From: Paulownia fortunei
Lineage: Eukaryota > Streptophyta > Magnoliopsida > Lamiales > Paulowniaceae
Reading direction: 5' to 3'
Length of the DNA stretch: 64,000 bases
Assembly (NCBI GenBank): GCA_019321725.1
Contig: CM033124.1
Coordinates: 4,030,001 to 4,094,000 of the forward strand
In this document: positions 11,245-21,776 of the stretch, piece by piece
How the letters are laid out: every line of letters starts with the position of its first letter
Position numbering within the stretch: the first letter of the stretch is position 1
Position numbers and translations under genes: made by a program
The notes under the pieces: generated by a model
Database searches by the model: none
What the model saw: only the letters and a program-made list of their open reading frames with translations
Told to the model about the DNA's origin: nothing

Positions 11245-11658
11245 CTAATTTAGAATCTCTATACACTTTCGATGTAATTGTTTTATATCAACAACCATTT
11301 CCAATCCAAGGATAAGAGCTTGATATTCAGCAACATTATTGGAGCAATTCTGGGATAAGGTAAAAGAGTAAGGCAACACTTCTCCATCAGATGTAATGAA
11401 TATAACTCTTACACCAGCTCTATTTTTATGAGAAGCTCTATCAAAGTACATCTTTTGAGGAGAAGTGATTTCTATTACGAGAACATCTTTATCTAGTAAG
11501 TCATTAGATAGCTCCCACTCAGTAGGAATAGGATGATCGGGCAAGAAGTCTGCCAAAACTTGTTCTTTCACAGCCTTTTGAGGAACATATATGATCTCAA
11601 ATTGTTGTAATTGAAGGTACCACCTTACAAGTCTATCAGAAAGAACTGGCCTTGGCAT
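11245..11658 (-). pseudogene. Second (archaeal-like) RNase H domain of Tat element
   Basis: The frame contains a linker phrase (VLADFLPDHP), then MYFDRASHKNRAGV, ITSDGEVLPYSF and SNNVAEYQALILGLEM. This matches the additional RNase H domain that plant Tat elements carry between RNase H and integrase, thought to have been gained independently of the retroviral-type RNase H. The catalytic Asp of YFD and the Glu of NVAEY are visible. The downstream part continues in another frame before integrase. Its position in the minus-strand order fits the Tat lineage. Confidence 0.8.
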
Positions 11659-11727
11659 AATATACTTTAGTGGATTTGCTTTCTAGATAAGACGAACGGT
11701 ATGAGCTTGAAAGTAGTGTTTTAACTT

Positions 11728-12012
11728 TTAGATTGTAAAGATAAGGGCCAAACATATCTTTTCAATTGGTGAGTAGTTCAACTCGTTTGGCATCATCATC
11801 CTACTTAAATAGTACAAGATACTATCTTTTCCATTGTTATTCTCTTGTGCTAATAAAGCCCCAATAGAACGTTCTTGAACAGCAATATAAAGAATCAATG
11901 GGCATCCAGACACTGGTGCAACCAATACGGAAGGCTTTATTAAATAAGTCTTTACAATTTCAAAAGTGTTTCTACAAGACTTATCCCATTCAAATGGAAT
12001 ACCTTTCTTCAT
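11728..12012 (-). pseudogene. Tat RNase H (RT-linked), partial
   Basis: Minus-strand frame with IPFEWDKSCRNTFEIVKTYL, APVSGCPLILYIAVQERSIG, LLAQENNNGKD and YYLSRMMMPNELNYSPIEK. These are the connection and RNase H phrases that normally follow reverse transcriptase in gypsy elements. The usual catalytic Asp is replaced in this lineage-typical form (ILYIAV). The frame is broken at both ends. Confidence 0.75.
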
Positions 12013-12071
12013 AAGTTAGTTGAATGGCTGGCATTGGCTGGCTAGGTTTGAAATGAACCTTCAAAGATAAG

Positions 12072-13412
12072 CTAACTTTTCTTGCAAACTTTTGAGTTTG
12101 TGAATGTCTCGGGTCCAGGCATCTTTAGAATCGCATTAATCTTTGCTTGCTCAATTTCAATCCCTCGATGACGAACGATGAACCCAAGAAACTTTACAAA
12201 CTTACCACCAAATGCGCATTTCAGTGGATTCATCTTTAGTTGATATCTTTTCAATCGTTCCAAGATTTTTTTCAAATCTAAAAGATGATTTTCTTGCTTT
12301 TTAGACTTCACGACCACATAATTAACATAACACTCAATGTTTTTACAGAGCATATCATCGAAGATTTTTTGTATAGCCCTCTAATATATAGCGCTGGCTT
12401 TTTTCAACCCAAATAGCATCACCTTATAGCAATATATACCTTTTGGAGTACGAAATGTCGTTAACTCTTCATCTTTTGGGGCATACGTATTTGGTTATAC
12501 CTAGATGATCCATCCATAAAAGATAACGCTTCATGGCCTATAGTAGCATCGACCTGAGCTCAGTAATGGGCAACGAAAAGTCATCTTTAGGACATGCATT
12601 ATTCAGATTTCTAAAATCAATACAAACTCAAATTTGGCCATTTTTTTTCTTACAGGGACAATGCTTGAGATCCATGTGGGATACTTGACTTCTCGAATGA
12701 ACCCAACTTTGATGAGTTTATTCACCTCAGCCTCAATTAAAGGAACTAACTCAGGCCAAAATCAATGTTGAGCTTGTTTGACAGAACGAACACTCGAACA
12801 TCTTCTTATAGATAGGTGATGGACTGCTATTTTCGGATCTAATCTAGGCATCTCTTTGTACGACCATGCAAATACATCTTTGAACTCATGAAATAGTTTG
12901 ATGTATGCTCTTTCTTCATCAATAGCTAGTAAAGAACTGATATAGAATGATCGGGGACTATCGACATCACCCAAATTAATCTCTTTTAGCTCATCAACAG
13001 TAGCTTTAACGCCTTCTTCAAGTTCAGGAGGAGCAACTTCAACATCTTCATCTTCCATTTCTTCACTTAAAGTGATATGATATGTTGATACTATATCTTT
13101 ATCTATATGTTCCATCTCCTTAAAATCCATACACATTCTCATTAGACCATTGTTTTGTCTTATGCTAATTATTTGCATAGCATCACCCATCTTGCTAATA
13201 TAACCACTATTGGTCAATTTGAAGTTTTGTTTGCACAAGTGATCCTTAGCATTTCGACATGTTGCACGGTCAAACCTAATATTAATGTGATAAGATAAAG
13301 CTACACTTTCCCTATCATCTTCGCCATCTTGAGTTCGTGTAAATATAATAGTTTGAAACTTAACTTTTAACATTTTTTCACATGATATGAGTAAAGTAGT
13401 GCATCGCCTCAT
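12072..13412 (-). pseudogene. Tat reverse transcriptase, active site lost
   Basis: The upstream part (13412-12762) ends with FKDVFAWSYKEMPRLDP and KQAQH, the conserved entry to the gypsy RT domain. The middle (about 12760-12360) is readable only with frameshifts. The last part (12353-12072) has CYVNYVVVKSK, LKCAFGGKFVKFLGFIV and a following RGIEIEQAKI. The catalytic YVDD motif reads YVNY, so both Asp are gone and the enzyme could not work even if the frame were open. Confidence 0.8.
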
Positions 13413-13565
13413 ACGAGATGGAATTAAACTTTGGAGTTTTTAGGTGGTTCGTGGCTTACTGACCATTTTTAGATGCTTTGATATCTTAGAGATAGCCAAT
13501 GTTTGACGATTGGCTCTTTTACTTCCCAACTTTTTGAGTGGGCCAAGTCTATCAAAGATAGATAT

Positions 13566-14652
13566 TTACTTTATTTTCTTTTCGTTATCATAAAAAACAT
13601 CATTTATCGATGAAACTTCTTCTTTAGATATATGATTGGTGCTGGCTCTTTTGATGGCAATGCGGATGGGGTTTTGTGGTACAAACCCAAGGCCAACTCG
13701 AGTACTTTTAACAACATGCCCACTTTCTTTCAACATCTTTTGGGTAGTTGTAAGTCTATGCACTTATTCGCCAATAGCTTCAGGAAGGAGTTTACCCCAG
13801 GTAGAACTTTTTTTTGGGTTGTATCCAGCTTTAACAAGAAGTTTATAAGTTTTCGGATCAAAGCATTTTGCATTTTGAATTCCTATACATACCCCATGTT
13901 CTGTCTCAACTCCTTGAGTTGGGCGAACAAACCCTTCAAGTGGTTGAGGATATGGTTTCTTTGCACCAAGCTTTGTCAGAGGAAGCACCAATTCTTTCAA
14001 AGGCCCAACCTCAGTGAGTGACAATTCTCCTTTTACGTGATCTCTATGAGTTGGGAAAATATATTTTGGTTTTACTCCCTTCAACTCCATCATCTTGTTG
14101 CTTGGATTTCTCATGAGATGGACTATCTTTAGCCTTCATTTTCTTTACATCTTCAAGATAGTAGTTAGCATCAACAAAATGCAATTTAGCCTCAATAAAA
14201 GGTTTATCATCACTGAGCACTCTTTTTACCACGCTATCTTTACAATACTTAAAACATTGGTGTCAAGTGGAAGGAATTACTCCATTTTCATGCAACTAAA
14301 GACGACCAAGAAGTATGTTATATGAGGTTTTGGCATCTATAACATAAAATAGCATAGTTGAGGCCATATCATCCATCAATAATTCTAATCTTATGATGCT
14401 AAGAGCTTTTTACCCCCTTGGTTAAAACCTTGAATCATCAAACGACTGTTTTGCAAGTTCATCTATAGAAATTCCCAACTCCTTAACTGTACACAAAGGT
14501 AAGATATTTACTGTAGAGCCTCCATCAATCAATATCTTATTCACTTTTTGCTCGTGAGTATAGTCAGTTATGAAAAATGGTCTATTATGGGGTTTGGGAC
14601 CAAGCAATAAATCTTTATCAGTAAAGGTCACTACCAACACACAATCATCCAA
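13566..14652 (-). pseudogene. Tat aspartic protease and gag-pro linker
   Basis: The minus-strand frame 14652-14422 contains KILIDGGSTVNILPL, the DGGS form of the aspartic protease active site usual in Tat elements, followed by ELGISIDEL. The frames at 14232-13566 read as the long linker between protease and RT, with phrases such as ATIQKMLK and TLPKLGYGANK-like decayed text, and several stops. Functionally it would cleave the Gag-Pol polyprotein. It is inactive here because of the breaks. Confidence 0.65.
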
Positions 14653-16419
14653 ACATTGTGAACTTCCTTTTCAGATAAATAAACTTCATTGGAGAAAATC
14701 TTTTGTTCACTTGTCATGTTACATGAAATGTTACTGTCATGATCAAGCTTTCCACCACCACTGCATCTAGGCACATTCTCTATTATAACATCAATAGATC
14801 CAAATTCGATGGTGATAAGATTGGCAATTGTATTATCTTCCTCAAGCGAGATCTTTCCTTGATAAGCTAACTGCATGATTTTGTCTTTGAATATGAAGCA
14901 ATCATGGATTGGATGCCCCACCAAACGATGGTACTTGCAGTACTTTAGGTCATCAACACACTCAACTTCTTCAGGACGTTTCATTTCAAGTAATTCAATG
15001 AGATTTACTTTGAGCAAGTCATCAAATATTCTAGAGATATCAAAGTCAAGAAATGGATATTGCTTTGCTTACATCTCTTTTAGAGTTAACTTTCTTTGTC
15101 CTTTTTCTTGAGAGGTGTCTTTCTTTTCTCCGCTCTTATCACTTACATTACCTTTGAATTTGATAGGTGCCACATTGACCGCCATAAATTCTTTGCTTGA
15201 ATCTTTGGAGAAAGAATTGCTCTTCTTCTTGGCTTCATACTTTTCTTTGGACCTTTAAAGCTCTTGGATGGGTGACCCTTCAACTCCACTTGCAGCTATA
15301 CTCAATTCTATATTATGAGCTCGAGTAGCCAATTCTTCAAACGTCCTTGGTTGGATTTCTTGTAGGATATACCGAAGGCCCCAATGCATTCCTTAGATGC
15401 ACATCTCAATAGCTGAAGCCTTGGACAGTCGATCTTTGTAATTAAGGCTTAAGTTTCTCCAACGATTAATGTAGTCAATGATAGGCTCTTCCTTCTACTG
15501 ACGTGAATTCATGAGTTCAATCATGCTAACCGTCTATCGAGTACTATAAAAGTGATTGAGAGACTCTTCCAATTAATCCCGACTATCGATTGAGTTTACC
15601 TCCAAGTCGGTATACCAATCAAATGCATTTCCTTTCAATGAGCGAACAAATTATTTCACAAAGTAATCTCCATATGTTCTAGCATCATTACATGTCTTAA
15701 TAAATGGGCCACATGCTGCTTCGGGTTGCCCTTGCTATCAAATTGCTTAAATTTTGGTGGTTGATAGCCAATTGTCATCTTCAAATTGTCGATCCTTTGA
15801 GTGTATGGTTTGGCATAAGTCAAGGACGACTTAGAGTTCCCATCGAACTTATCTTTGATAGTCCCTATGATAACTCCTTCAACTGGTCAACTGGAATCAA
15901 CCCATCAGATAAAACTTGGAATTCTTGAGTTGAAGGCTTCTCCTTTTCACTTGATTGTTGCTTTGTGGATATTTCAATTTCATCATGAACCTCAACTTGT
16001 TTTCCCATTATATGGCTAACATCAGCATTGTTTACTTTATTCATCAATTTTGTGATTTGAGAGTCTTACTCTTGAACATGTTTAGTGAGTCCCTCAATGG
16101 CTTTCGTCAAACTTGCAATTTGCTCCTCGAGCGTTGTAGCATTTGTCACTATGACAGGTGCTAAATTTGAGGTAAATGGGTAACTTAATGCTGCGCGAGG
16201 GGTGGATGATGCAGATTCATCGTTCAGGTCTCCATCATCTTCATTTGTGTTGGCAAGATGTGGCAAATCCTTCTTAGTAGTTTCGAGCAAAAGAGTTATC
16301 TCGAAAGATGATAACAACTTTTTCGACATACTTCTTGTGACGACACCAACAGTTCCGCCTATAGCATTCGAAGAATTTGAAGTAGTAATTTTCACTACTA
16401 CGACCTTGCGAGTAGTCAT
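14653..16419 (-). pseudogene. Tat gag, broken
   Basis: The start at 16419 is the first ATG after the primer-binding region and opens with MTTRKVVVVK, a basic stretch and TRSMSKKL. Downstream, 15860-15100 carries decayed nucleocapsid-type sequence with several stops. 15017-14653 contains the zinc-knuckle-like CKYHRLVGHPIHDC followed by FKDKI, typical of the Tat gag C-terminus. Gag forms the virus-like particle of the element. At least three frame changes or stops are present. Confidence 0.7.
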
Positions 16420-16465
16420 TATGATATTTCAAACTTCTAAAGAAAAGAAATGAGAGGTAGAGATT

Positions 16466-16488
16466 GTCCCACTGGGCGTGAAAAAATT
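16466..16488 (-). promoter_or_regulatory. Putative primer-binding site of Tat element
   Basis: Immediately inside the LTR, the minus strand reads TTTTTTCACGCCCAGTGGGAC. The CACGCCCAGTGGGAC phrase is what I recall directly downstream of the 5' LTR in many plant Tat elements, where it pairs with a tRNA 3' end. Which tRNA was not verified. It lies about 50 bp before the gag start. Confidence 0.55.
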
Positions 16489-16685
16489 TGTAACACAAAT
16501 TTCGTTGTCTGTAAAATTAACAAATAAGAAAAATTGTACAAATTGAATTTTATTGAATTGAAATAACAAAATGGTTACAATCTCTATAATTCCTCTGATT
16601 CTTCTTTTCAAGAATAAGAAATTTTGGGATTTGAACTTTTAGAGATGCAATTGCCGATTTGATTTTCTCCAAACTGGATTTTGTC

Positions 16686-16873
16686 CTTCAATAACATTAA
16701 TTCGAGGGTTTAGAACCTTAATATCGAATCAAACGCTATTACTTCAAGAATGTTGACTTTTTTGACAACTTGTTGATGGAATTAACCTTTTGATCTTCTT
16801 CAATATAGGTTTAATTTTCAATAATGTTAATTCGAGGGTTTAATAACTTAATCTCGAATTAAACGCTATTATT
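16686..16873. repeat. Internal direct repeat in LTR, period 130 bp
   Basis: The block around 16686-16743 recurs at 16816-16873 with an offset of exactly 130 bp. Both copies contain TTAATTCGAGGGTTTA and AAACGCTATTA with a few differences between them. The pair lies in the transcribed half of the LTR. Confidence 0.75.
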
Positions 16874-17012
16874 TGGATGATCATCTTTATTTTCGCCTTG
16901 AACACTGTGGATTTTCTTGAATTTGATCACCTTGGATTGAGAGAATTTTCTCCAACACTTTCTTTCTTGGTCCTCTTCTTCACAGCTTATCTTTTGATTC
17001 TTGGGAATGAGT

Positions 17013-17022
17013 CCTATTTATA
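17013..17022 (-). promoter_or_regulatory. TATA box in Tat LTR
   Basis: The minus strand reads TATAAATAGG, a strong plant TATA box. It lies about 300 bp inside the LTR from its 5' end, and transcription would start about 30 bp further on, near 16985. This would drive the gag-pol transcript. Confidence 0.6.
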
Positions 17023-17331
17023 CTTGTAGGAAATGAGTTATTTAATAAGTCATTGATGAAATAATATAATTTGATTGACTTTTCATGATTTGATTAATAT
17101 CTATCTTTTGATCACAAGATTTGATACAATTTTGATTCCCAAAAATTAAGATTTGACACTTGACGAAATTTAATTGATCAATAATATATATTATAATATT
17201 ATTAATTAACTATTTAATTTAAGAATTAAATTTAATTAAATTTTCAATAGAAAATATAAAATTAATATTTAATATATATATATTTTACACGTATCGTGGT
17301 TTAATTGATACAAATTTAATTTGTCTACACA

Positions 17332-18901
17332 TATAACAACCATAAATTTACTCTTTGGTACTTTGTTGCTGTTATCTTAAGGATAAGCACTTTGCCATCA
17401 TGATTCTGAAAATATGCTAGTATCAACTAAGAATTTACCTTTATTCTTGTAGATGTTGGTTACTGGCTTGAATAGATGCAAACTGATGTGGTATATATAA
17501 ATTGCTTGGTTCAATATGCATCAATTGTTATCCTACTTATAATAATTTTTTTGAGGGATATTAGTACGTACATTACAAAATGTATAATGAATATATTATT
17601 TTGCTACATTTGTTTTCTCTATTTCACAAAATTCAATTTATTATTTGTAACCTTTGTAAAAATATTATATATTTTTCTATTGGATCAAGATAGACGACTA
17701 AATTTTGAAGGAAGAACCACCACAATACTTCTAGGTGAAGAAGAAATTTAGAAATACTTTTCTAGTCACGATATTGAAAATTTAAGTTACTCGAGAAAGC
17801 TTTTTTGATATACAACTATTCCAGGGATGAGATCGTATAAAGTTTTAAAAAAATACTAGTCAAACTCTTGATTCTATGGAAATCAACTAAAATATTTGAA
17901 CAGCCCTAATCTCAAAATTTTGGGAAATTTTTTTATAGTCTAATGAGGACGTCAACTACTAAAAATTTATTCAATAATCAATTGGATCTAACACTTTTTT
18001 ATTTATGTGATCTCACTTGTAAACAAAGACTATTATTTCTTAAAATACTAATCAAACATTAGTAAAAGATCATTCTTTGGAACTTCTTGATCTTTTGCAT
18101 CAGAAAATCATGTTTCTTTTGATTCACTCAGTCAGGTGTGTCTCTCACTTCACTTGACTTGGACTAGGAAGTTCTTTTAGGACTCACCTTGGTTAATTTA
18201 TTGCCTCTTGTAATGTACTCTCATCTCACAATGATTAGGAGATGAGTCTTGAACCAACGTATATAGTGGGATTATCTTCCGCCTTAGTAATTGCTTTTCT
18301 AACTAGGCTCATGACAAAGCATCTAGAACAAAACCCTATCAATGCCAAAGGGTTTTTTTTCTGTAACGTAATCCTATCCTATATCGATTAGGGGAGGGGT
18401 CCTCAACCTTCCCTTTAGTAACCGATTTCCTATGAATGGATTAGGCCCGTGCTTTCTTCCACATTAGTCAAGTCTTTCATTTTTGTATACTAGTGTGCAA
18501 CATGTAAGTGATGGCAACTGGAAGACAATTCAATTGTGCTTCCAATCAACTTGATCTAGATGATTATGACCTGACAGACAATTAAAACACAAAGCAAATT
18601 TTCAAAGAGAAGTGTAAGCTCCGTTATAGAATATATTATCCAAGATGATCGATATAATTGGATAGTATCCCATATATTAGAGAAGACAAATGATACTATG
18701 AACAACATGTAGAATTGGAAATAATAGATTCCATCCAATTTTCTTTGCTTATATTAGCATATGAACACATGATGTTTACCATAACGATGGATTACAAAGA
18801 TGTCTAATGAAGAACGAACTGAAACTCCTTCATATCTTTGCTATATTTATCATTCAGTATTGGGGGTGTTTTACACAGTTCTCCATATATGAATAAACAT
18901 G
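17332..18901. other. AT-rich spacer between Tat LTR and LINE
   Basis: No gene recognised. The open frame at 17476-17751 (plus) is hydrophobic and AT-driven and the one at 18556-18738 (minus) is of the same kind; neither resembles a protein family. A less AT-rich patch at about 18120-18470 looks like old repeat DNA but I cannot name it. Confidence 0.45.
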
Positions 18902-18921
18902 CGAAATGATTGAAATGAGTT

Positions 18922-19380
18922 TATTTATTTATTTATTTTTTTAATGAATATTATTTGTGCCTAGGTGGAGATTAGGCGGATTCTACCACTTCATTAATCA
19001 CAAGAATATTAATTGTTTCACATAAAAAAAGAAAAGCTTAATCAAAGTAAATGGGAAGTACTACTCCTTTACAAATATTTAATTCAAAAATTAGGAATTA
19101 CTAATCTATCCATGTTGATTAGCTCTCTGACTTCTTAGGAAGTTTTGTCCCATCAAAATTATATGAACCTTGTTCTTTAAAGGCAAGGGTAGCCAGTTTA
19201 TCAGCTATTTGATTCCCTTTCCTGTAGATATGCGAGATTTGGTACAAAAGAGGCCGAAGCAGCTGCTGAAGCTGCCAATGCCCCCTACCAGATGTTCTAA
19301 GAAGATGTAGCATCGCTTGTGAATCCGATTCCAACCAAACTTGTGTATTTCCAAATTCTTGAACGTATTTTAAGCCAAGA
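18922..19380 (-). mobile_element. 5'-truncated LINE with 20-bp target-site duplication
   Basis: The insert is bounded by two identical 20-bp copies of CGAAATGATTGAAATGAGTT (18902-18921 and 19381-19400). On the minus strand it ends in an A-rich tail (plus-strand tatttatttatttatttttt at 18922-18941). Coding sequence reaches exactly to the upstream duplication, as in 5'-truncated LINEs made by target-primed reverse transcription. About 175 bp of 3' UTR lies between the stop codon and the tail. The perfect duplication suggests a fairly recent insertion. Confidence 0.88.
19119..19380 (-). pseudogene. LINE RNase H domain, C-terminal fragment
   Basis: The frame reads from the truncation point with RLGLKYVQEFGNTQVWLE, ESDSQAMLHLL, ISHIYRKGNQIADKLATLAF and ends in KLPKKSES and a stop. 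This is the RNase H-like (RVT_3 type) domain found at the C-terminus of plant L1 LINE ORF2 proteins. The conserved SDS and the Asp of RKGNQIADKLA are visible. There is no start codon; the rest of ORF2 was never inserted. It is an open frame of about 87 codons with no internal stop. Confidence 0.8.
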
Positions 19381-19558
19381 CGAAATGATTGAAATGAGTT
19401 AGTAGTTGAAAGATGATTGAATTTGCACCACTAGTTTGTAGATATTATGCAAAATTAGTCATCCTCAGTCGGTATTTCCACACAAGTGATTCACAACATT
19501 TTCATTAATTGACATGGACTTTCATACAAACTTCTTTGTCGTATGAATCTGGACTTGA

Positions 19559-20020
19559 CTAGCAAATTCCTTTCACTTTCACCTTAATTATCTTTGTTTC
19601 CCATTTTCTTTGTGTATTACTTTGAAAAATAGATATAAAAAATAAAAGATAAATAAAGAACATTCAAATATATGGCAATTTCATGCTTCCATATCCTAAA
19701 GTATATAATTCTATCAAGGTTTCACATTAATATAAATGCTTCTTTGATTATTGTCTTAATCAGATGAAAATTATGTGGTGATAAAACAATGATATTACCT
19801 AATTACATAAATTAGGCAAAAGGGTGTTTAAAAAAATGAGAAACTTCCTCATTATTTGATGGGATTGGAAATTACGCCGTTGACTTGACTTTCAAATAAT
19901 TCATGTCATATTACACTTGGAGACATTTAATAAAAAATAGTATTTTTAATTTAAAATTAATAAAATATCATATATTTGGAGTGGTTAAAAATAGTTGAAA
20001 TAACCATAGTTCTAATTCTT
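19559..20020 (+). repeat. Promoter copy 1 of the LRR receptor gene
   Basis: The sequence starting ctagcaaattcctttcac matches 21389 onward almost base for base and matches the DNA upstream of the receptor gene at 27700-27898. Shared blocks include ctttcactttcaccttaatta, atggcaatttc, aattatgtggtgata, cctaattacataaatta and ttgacttgactt(t/g)caaataattc. It is followed by a relic of the gene's first exon in the same orientation. It carries two adjacent W-box cores (TTGAC at 19880-19884 and 19885-19889). Confidence 0.8.
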
Positions 20021-20260
20021 GTTTGCACACAACAGTGTTACATTAGAAACTATTTTTAGTTCACTGTCTAATGGGCTTTATAGCCTAGCCTTACAGAAAC
20101 TAGTAATACTACTATTGATCAATCTTTCACTTCTTTTCTTAAAATCTCAAATAAGTTAAGATCGTCACAATATTTTGAAAAATAATTAGACCTCTGAAAT
20201 TTGGCTGGAGTCACTTACGGTTCTCGCCATCTATACCATCCAATGTCCCAATTCAGAGAA
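20021..20260 (+). pseudogene. Relic of LRR receptor first exon
   Basis: Compared with 27860-28115, the stretch keeps ttctaattcttgtttg, ccttacagaaactagtaat, atcaatctttcacttctt and ctggagtcacttacggttctcgcca. These correspond to the end of the leader, the residues after the signal peptide, and the LRR N-terminal cap with its CSWIGVTC motif (here with the Cys codon changed). Most of the signal peptide is deleted and the frame is broken. After about 20250 the similarity ends. It is a dead partial copy of the neighbouring receptor gene. Confidence 0.75.
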
Positions 20261-20838
20261 CGATGTTTGAACGTGTATACCATTCCACAAGGCCATTTTG
20301 TATTTGAAATATCAATAACGTATAAGGCCAGAAATATTGCAATAGTGACACATGAGTACAAACTTTTTTGACTTAGATTTTTGAAGCACTTCCTTAGTAA
20401 AGCGAGAATCTCATTAAGCTTGGGTCTTGCAAAATTTCAATCTTAATAAAGAGGTTGTGGTGTTATCCAATTCAACAAGTGTGGCATTGAGCACCTTGTT
20501 CCTCTCAAAAAAATATTACATTGAAAAATAAAGAAATTAAACCTTGCCTTAATGTCTTCCCTAATAGCCATTCTCTCTCGAATTTGAAAATCTTGGCTGC
20601 CCGCTTAATGGGAAAAAAAAATTGATTACATTTAGTCATCTTTCATTTTGAATTATTAAATGATTACTCCGTATAGTCAAATTACCATCACAACCATCAA
20701 ACACAATAATGATTATTGATATATTTTCTGCAATTATTCAAATGAAATAATACATATACTGTTCAACTTGTCTTCCTATAATTACTTGACATTATAAATT
20801 GCAAAATACGAAATTAATATTTCAGGGACATTAATGTA
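20261..20838. other. Spacer, nothing recognised
   Basis: AT-rich non-coding DNA. No ORF with family resemblance and no clear terminal repeats were found. Confidence 0.4.
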
Positions 20839-20841
20839 TAT

Positions 20842-21097
20842 TACTCCTTTTGTCTCAACTTGATTGTCCCCATTTTCTTTTGGCACGTCCGAAAATAACA
20901 TTTCATTTTCGAAAATGGAAATAATTTTTTTAAAAAATATTTTCTTATTTAAAGTAGTGGTGTGACTCCACCAACTCTGAATCATTACTTTTAAGAGTAA
21001 TATTATAAAGGCACGCAAACTTTATATTTTTTTACTCTTATTTAAAATTTTATATCGAATCAAATGAGTACAATAAACTTGAAACGAAAGGAACATT
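20842..21097. mobile_element. Stowaway-like MITE
   Basis: The left end tactccttttgtctcaactt is matched in inverse orientation by the right end, where the plus strand reads aaacttgaaacgaaaggaac. About 20 of 26 positions pair. The CTCC-type start resembles plant Stowaway (Tc1/mariner) MITEs. It has no coding capacity, and a small open frame on the minus strand inside it is not a gene. The flanking TA dinucleotides could not be fixed exactly. Confidence 0.6.
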
Positions 21098-21388
21098 AGC
21101 AGAGTAATTTGTTCAGGTACTTTAAGAAATTATAAAGGAATAAACCATATTTCAATGACCAACAAACTTTGAAAAACTTCAAAGAAAGTTGAAAAAAAAA
21201 TGTGACAAATATCTAATTATATTCTAATTAGTTGAACCATCCGTCTCCGTTGTCAAAGTTGGAGCAATTTGATTCGTATGATAACTAAGATTGAGTCTTT
21301 ATCATGCATCGATGATATTAGATTGTGAATAACTGGTACAATCTGTTATTATCCAATATTTGGCGAATACGAGAAGAATTGGAAATAA

Positions 21389-21776
21389 CTAGCAATTCCT
21401 TTCACTTTCACCTTAATTATTTTTGTTTCCTATTTTTTCCCAATATTTCTTTGAAAAATAGATACCAAAAATAAAAAGAAAAAATAAAATTCAAATACAT
21501 GGCAATTTCGTGCTTCCATCTTCTAAAGTATATCAGTATATCAATGTTTCACATAAATATAATTACTTATTTAAAAATAATTAATCATGTAAAAATTATG
21601 TGGTGATAACAAGTGATATTACCTAATTACATAAATTAGTCAAAAGGGTGTTTAAATAAATTAGAAACTTATTATTCAATTGGACCCAAAATTCTGTCGT
21701 TGACTTGGTTTTAAATAATTCTTGTTACTTTCCCCTAGTTGACTTTTAAACTTGTTGAAGAGATAATATAGGCATA
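21389..21776 (+). repeat. Promoter copy 2 of the LRR receptor gene
   Basis: This is a second copy of the upstream region found at 19559 and 27700. It shares ttcctttcactttcacctta, atacatggcaatttcgtg, aaaattatgtggtgata, cctaattacataaatta and tcgttgacttggtttt. One W-box core (TTGAC, 21700-21704) is kept. It stops where a gypsy element begins at 21777 (TGTCACGG). A relic of the receptor's distal LRR exon lies on the other side of that element. Confidence 0.8.

Larger units (their letters stand above)
5931..17331 (-). mobile_element. Ty3/gypsy Tat-type retrotransposon with antisense PMD ORF, degraded
   Basis: On the minus strand the order is LTR (16489-17331), gag (from 16419), protease, reverse transcriptase, RNase H, a second RNase H domain and integrase ending at 9727. 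An extra gene in the opposite orientation follows (6342-9177, plus strand). The second RNase H between RNase H and integrase, and the DGGS-type protease, are known marks of the Tat lineage. All ORFs contain stops or frameshifts. The second LTR, expected at the low-coordinate side, was not found between 1 and 9700, so the element is truncated or recombined there; the left limit given is approximate. The five bases outside the visible LTR are TATAA and would be the target duplication to look for. Confidence 0.8.
16489..17331 (-). repeat. Long terminal repeat (5' LTR) of Tat element
   Basis: On the minus strand it would run from TGTGTAGACAAATTAAATTT to a terminal ...TTACA, giving the TG...CA ends of an LTR of about 843 bp. 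Its inner edge abuts the primer-binding-like site and gag follows. It contains a TATA box (17013-17022) and an internal repeat pair. No second copy was seen elsewhere in the window. Confidence 0.65.

Noticed and set aside
13632..14021. Plus-strand open frames over the Tat protease-RT linker
   Set aside because: Antisense shadows of the gag-pol frames on the minus strand.
17476..17751. Hydrophobic 91-codon plus-strand frame
   Set aside because: Composition explained by AT-rich DNA; no start context or family resemblance.
20782..21018. 78-codon minus-strand open frame
   Set aside because: Lies mostly inside the Stowaway-like MITE and has no protein-like conservation.
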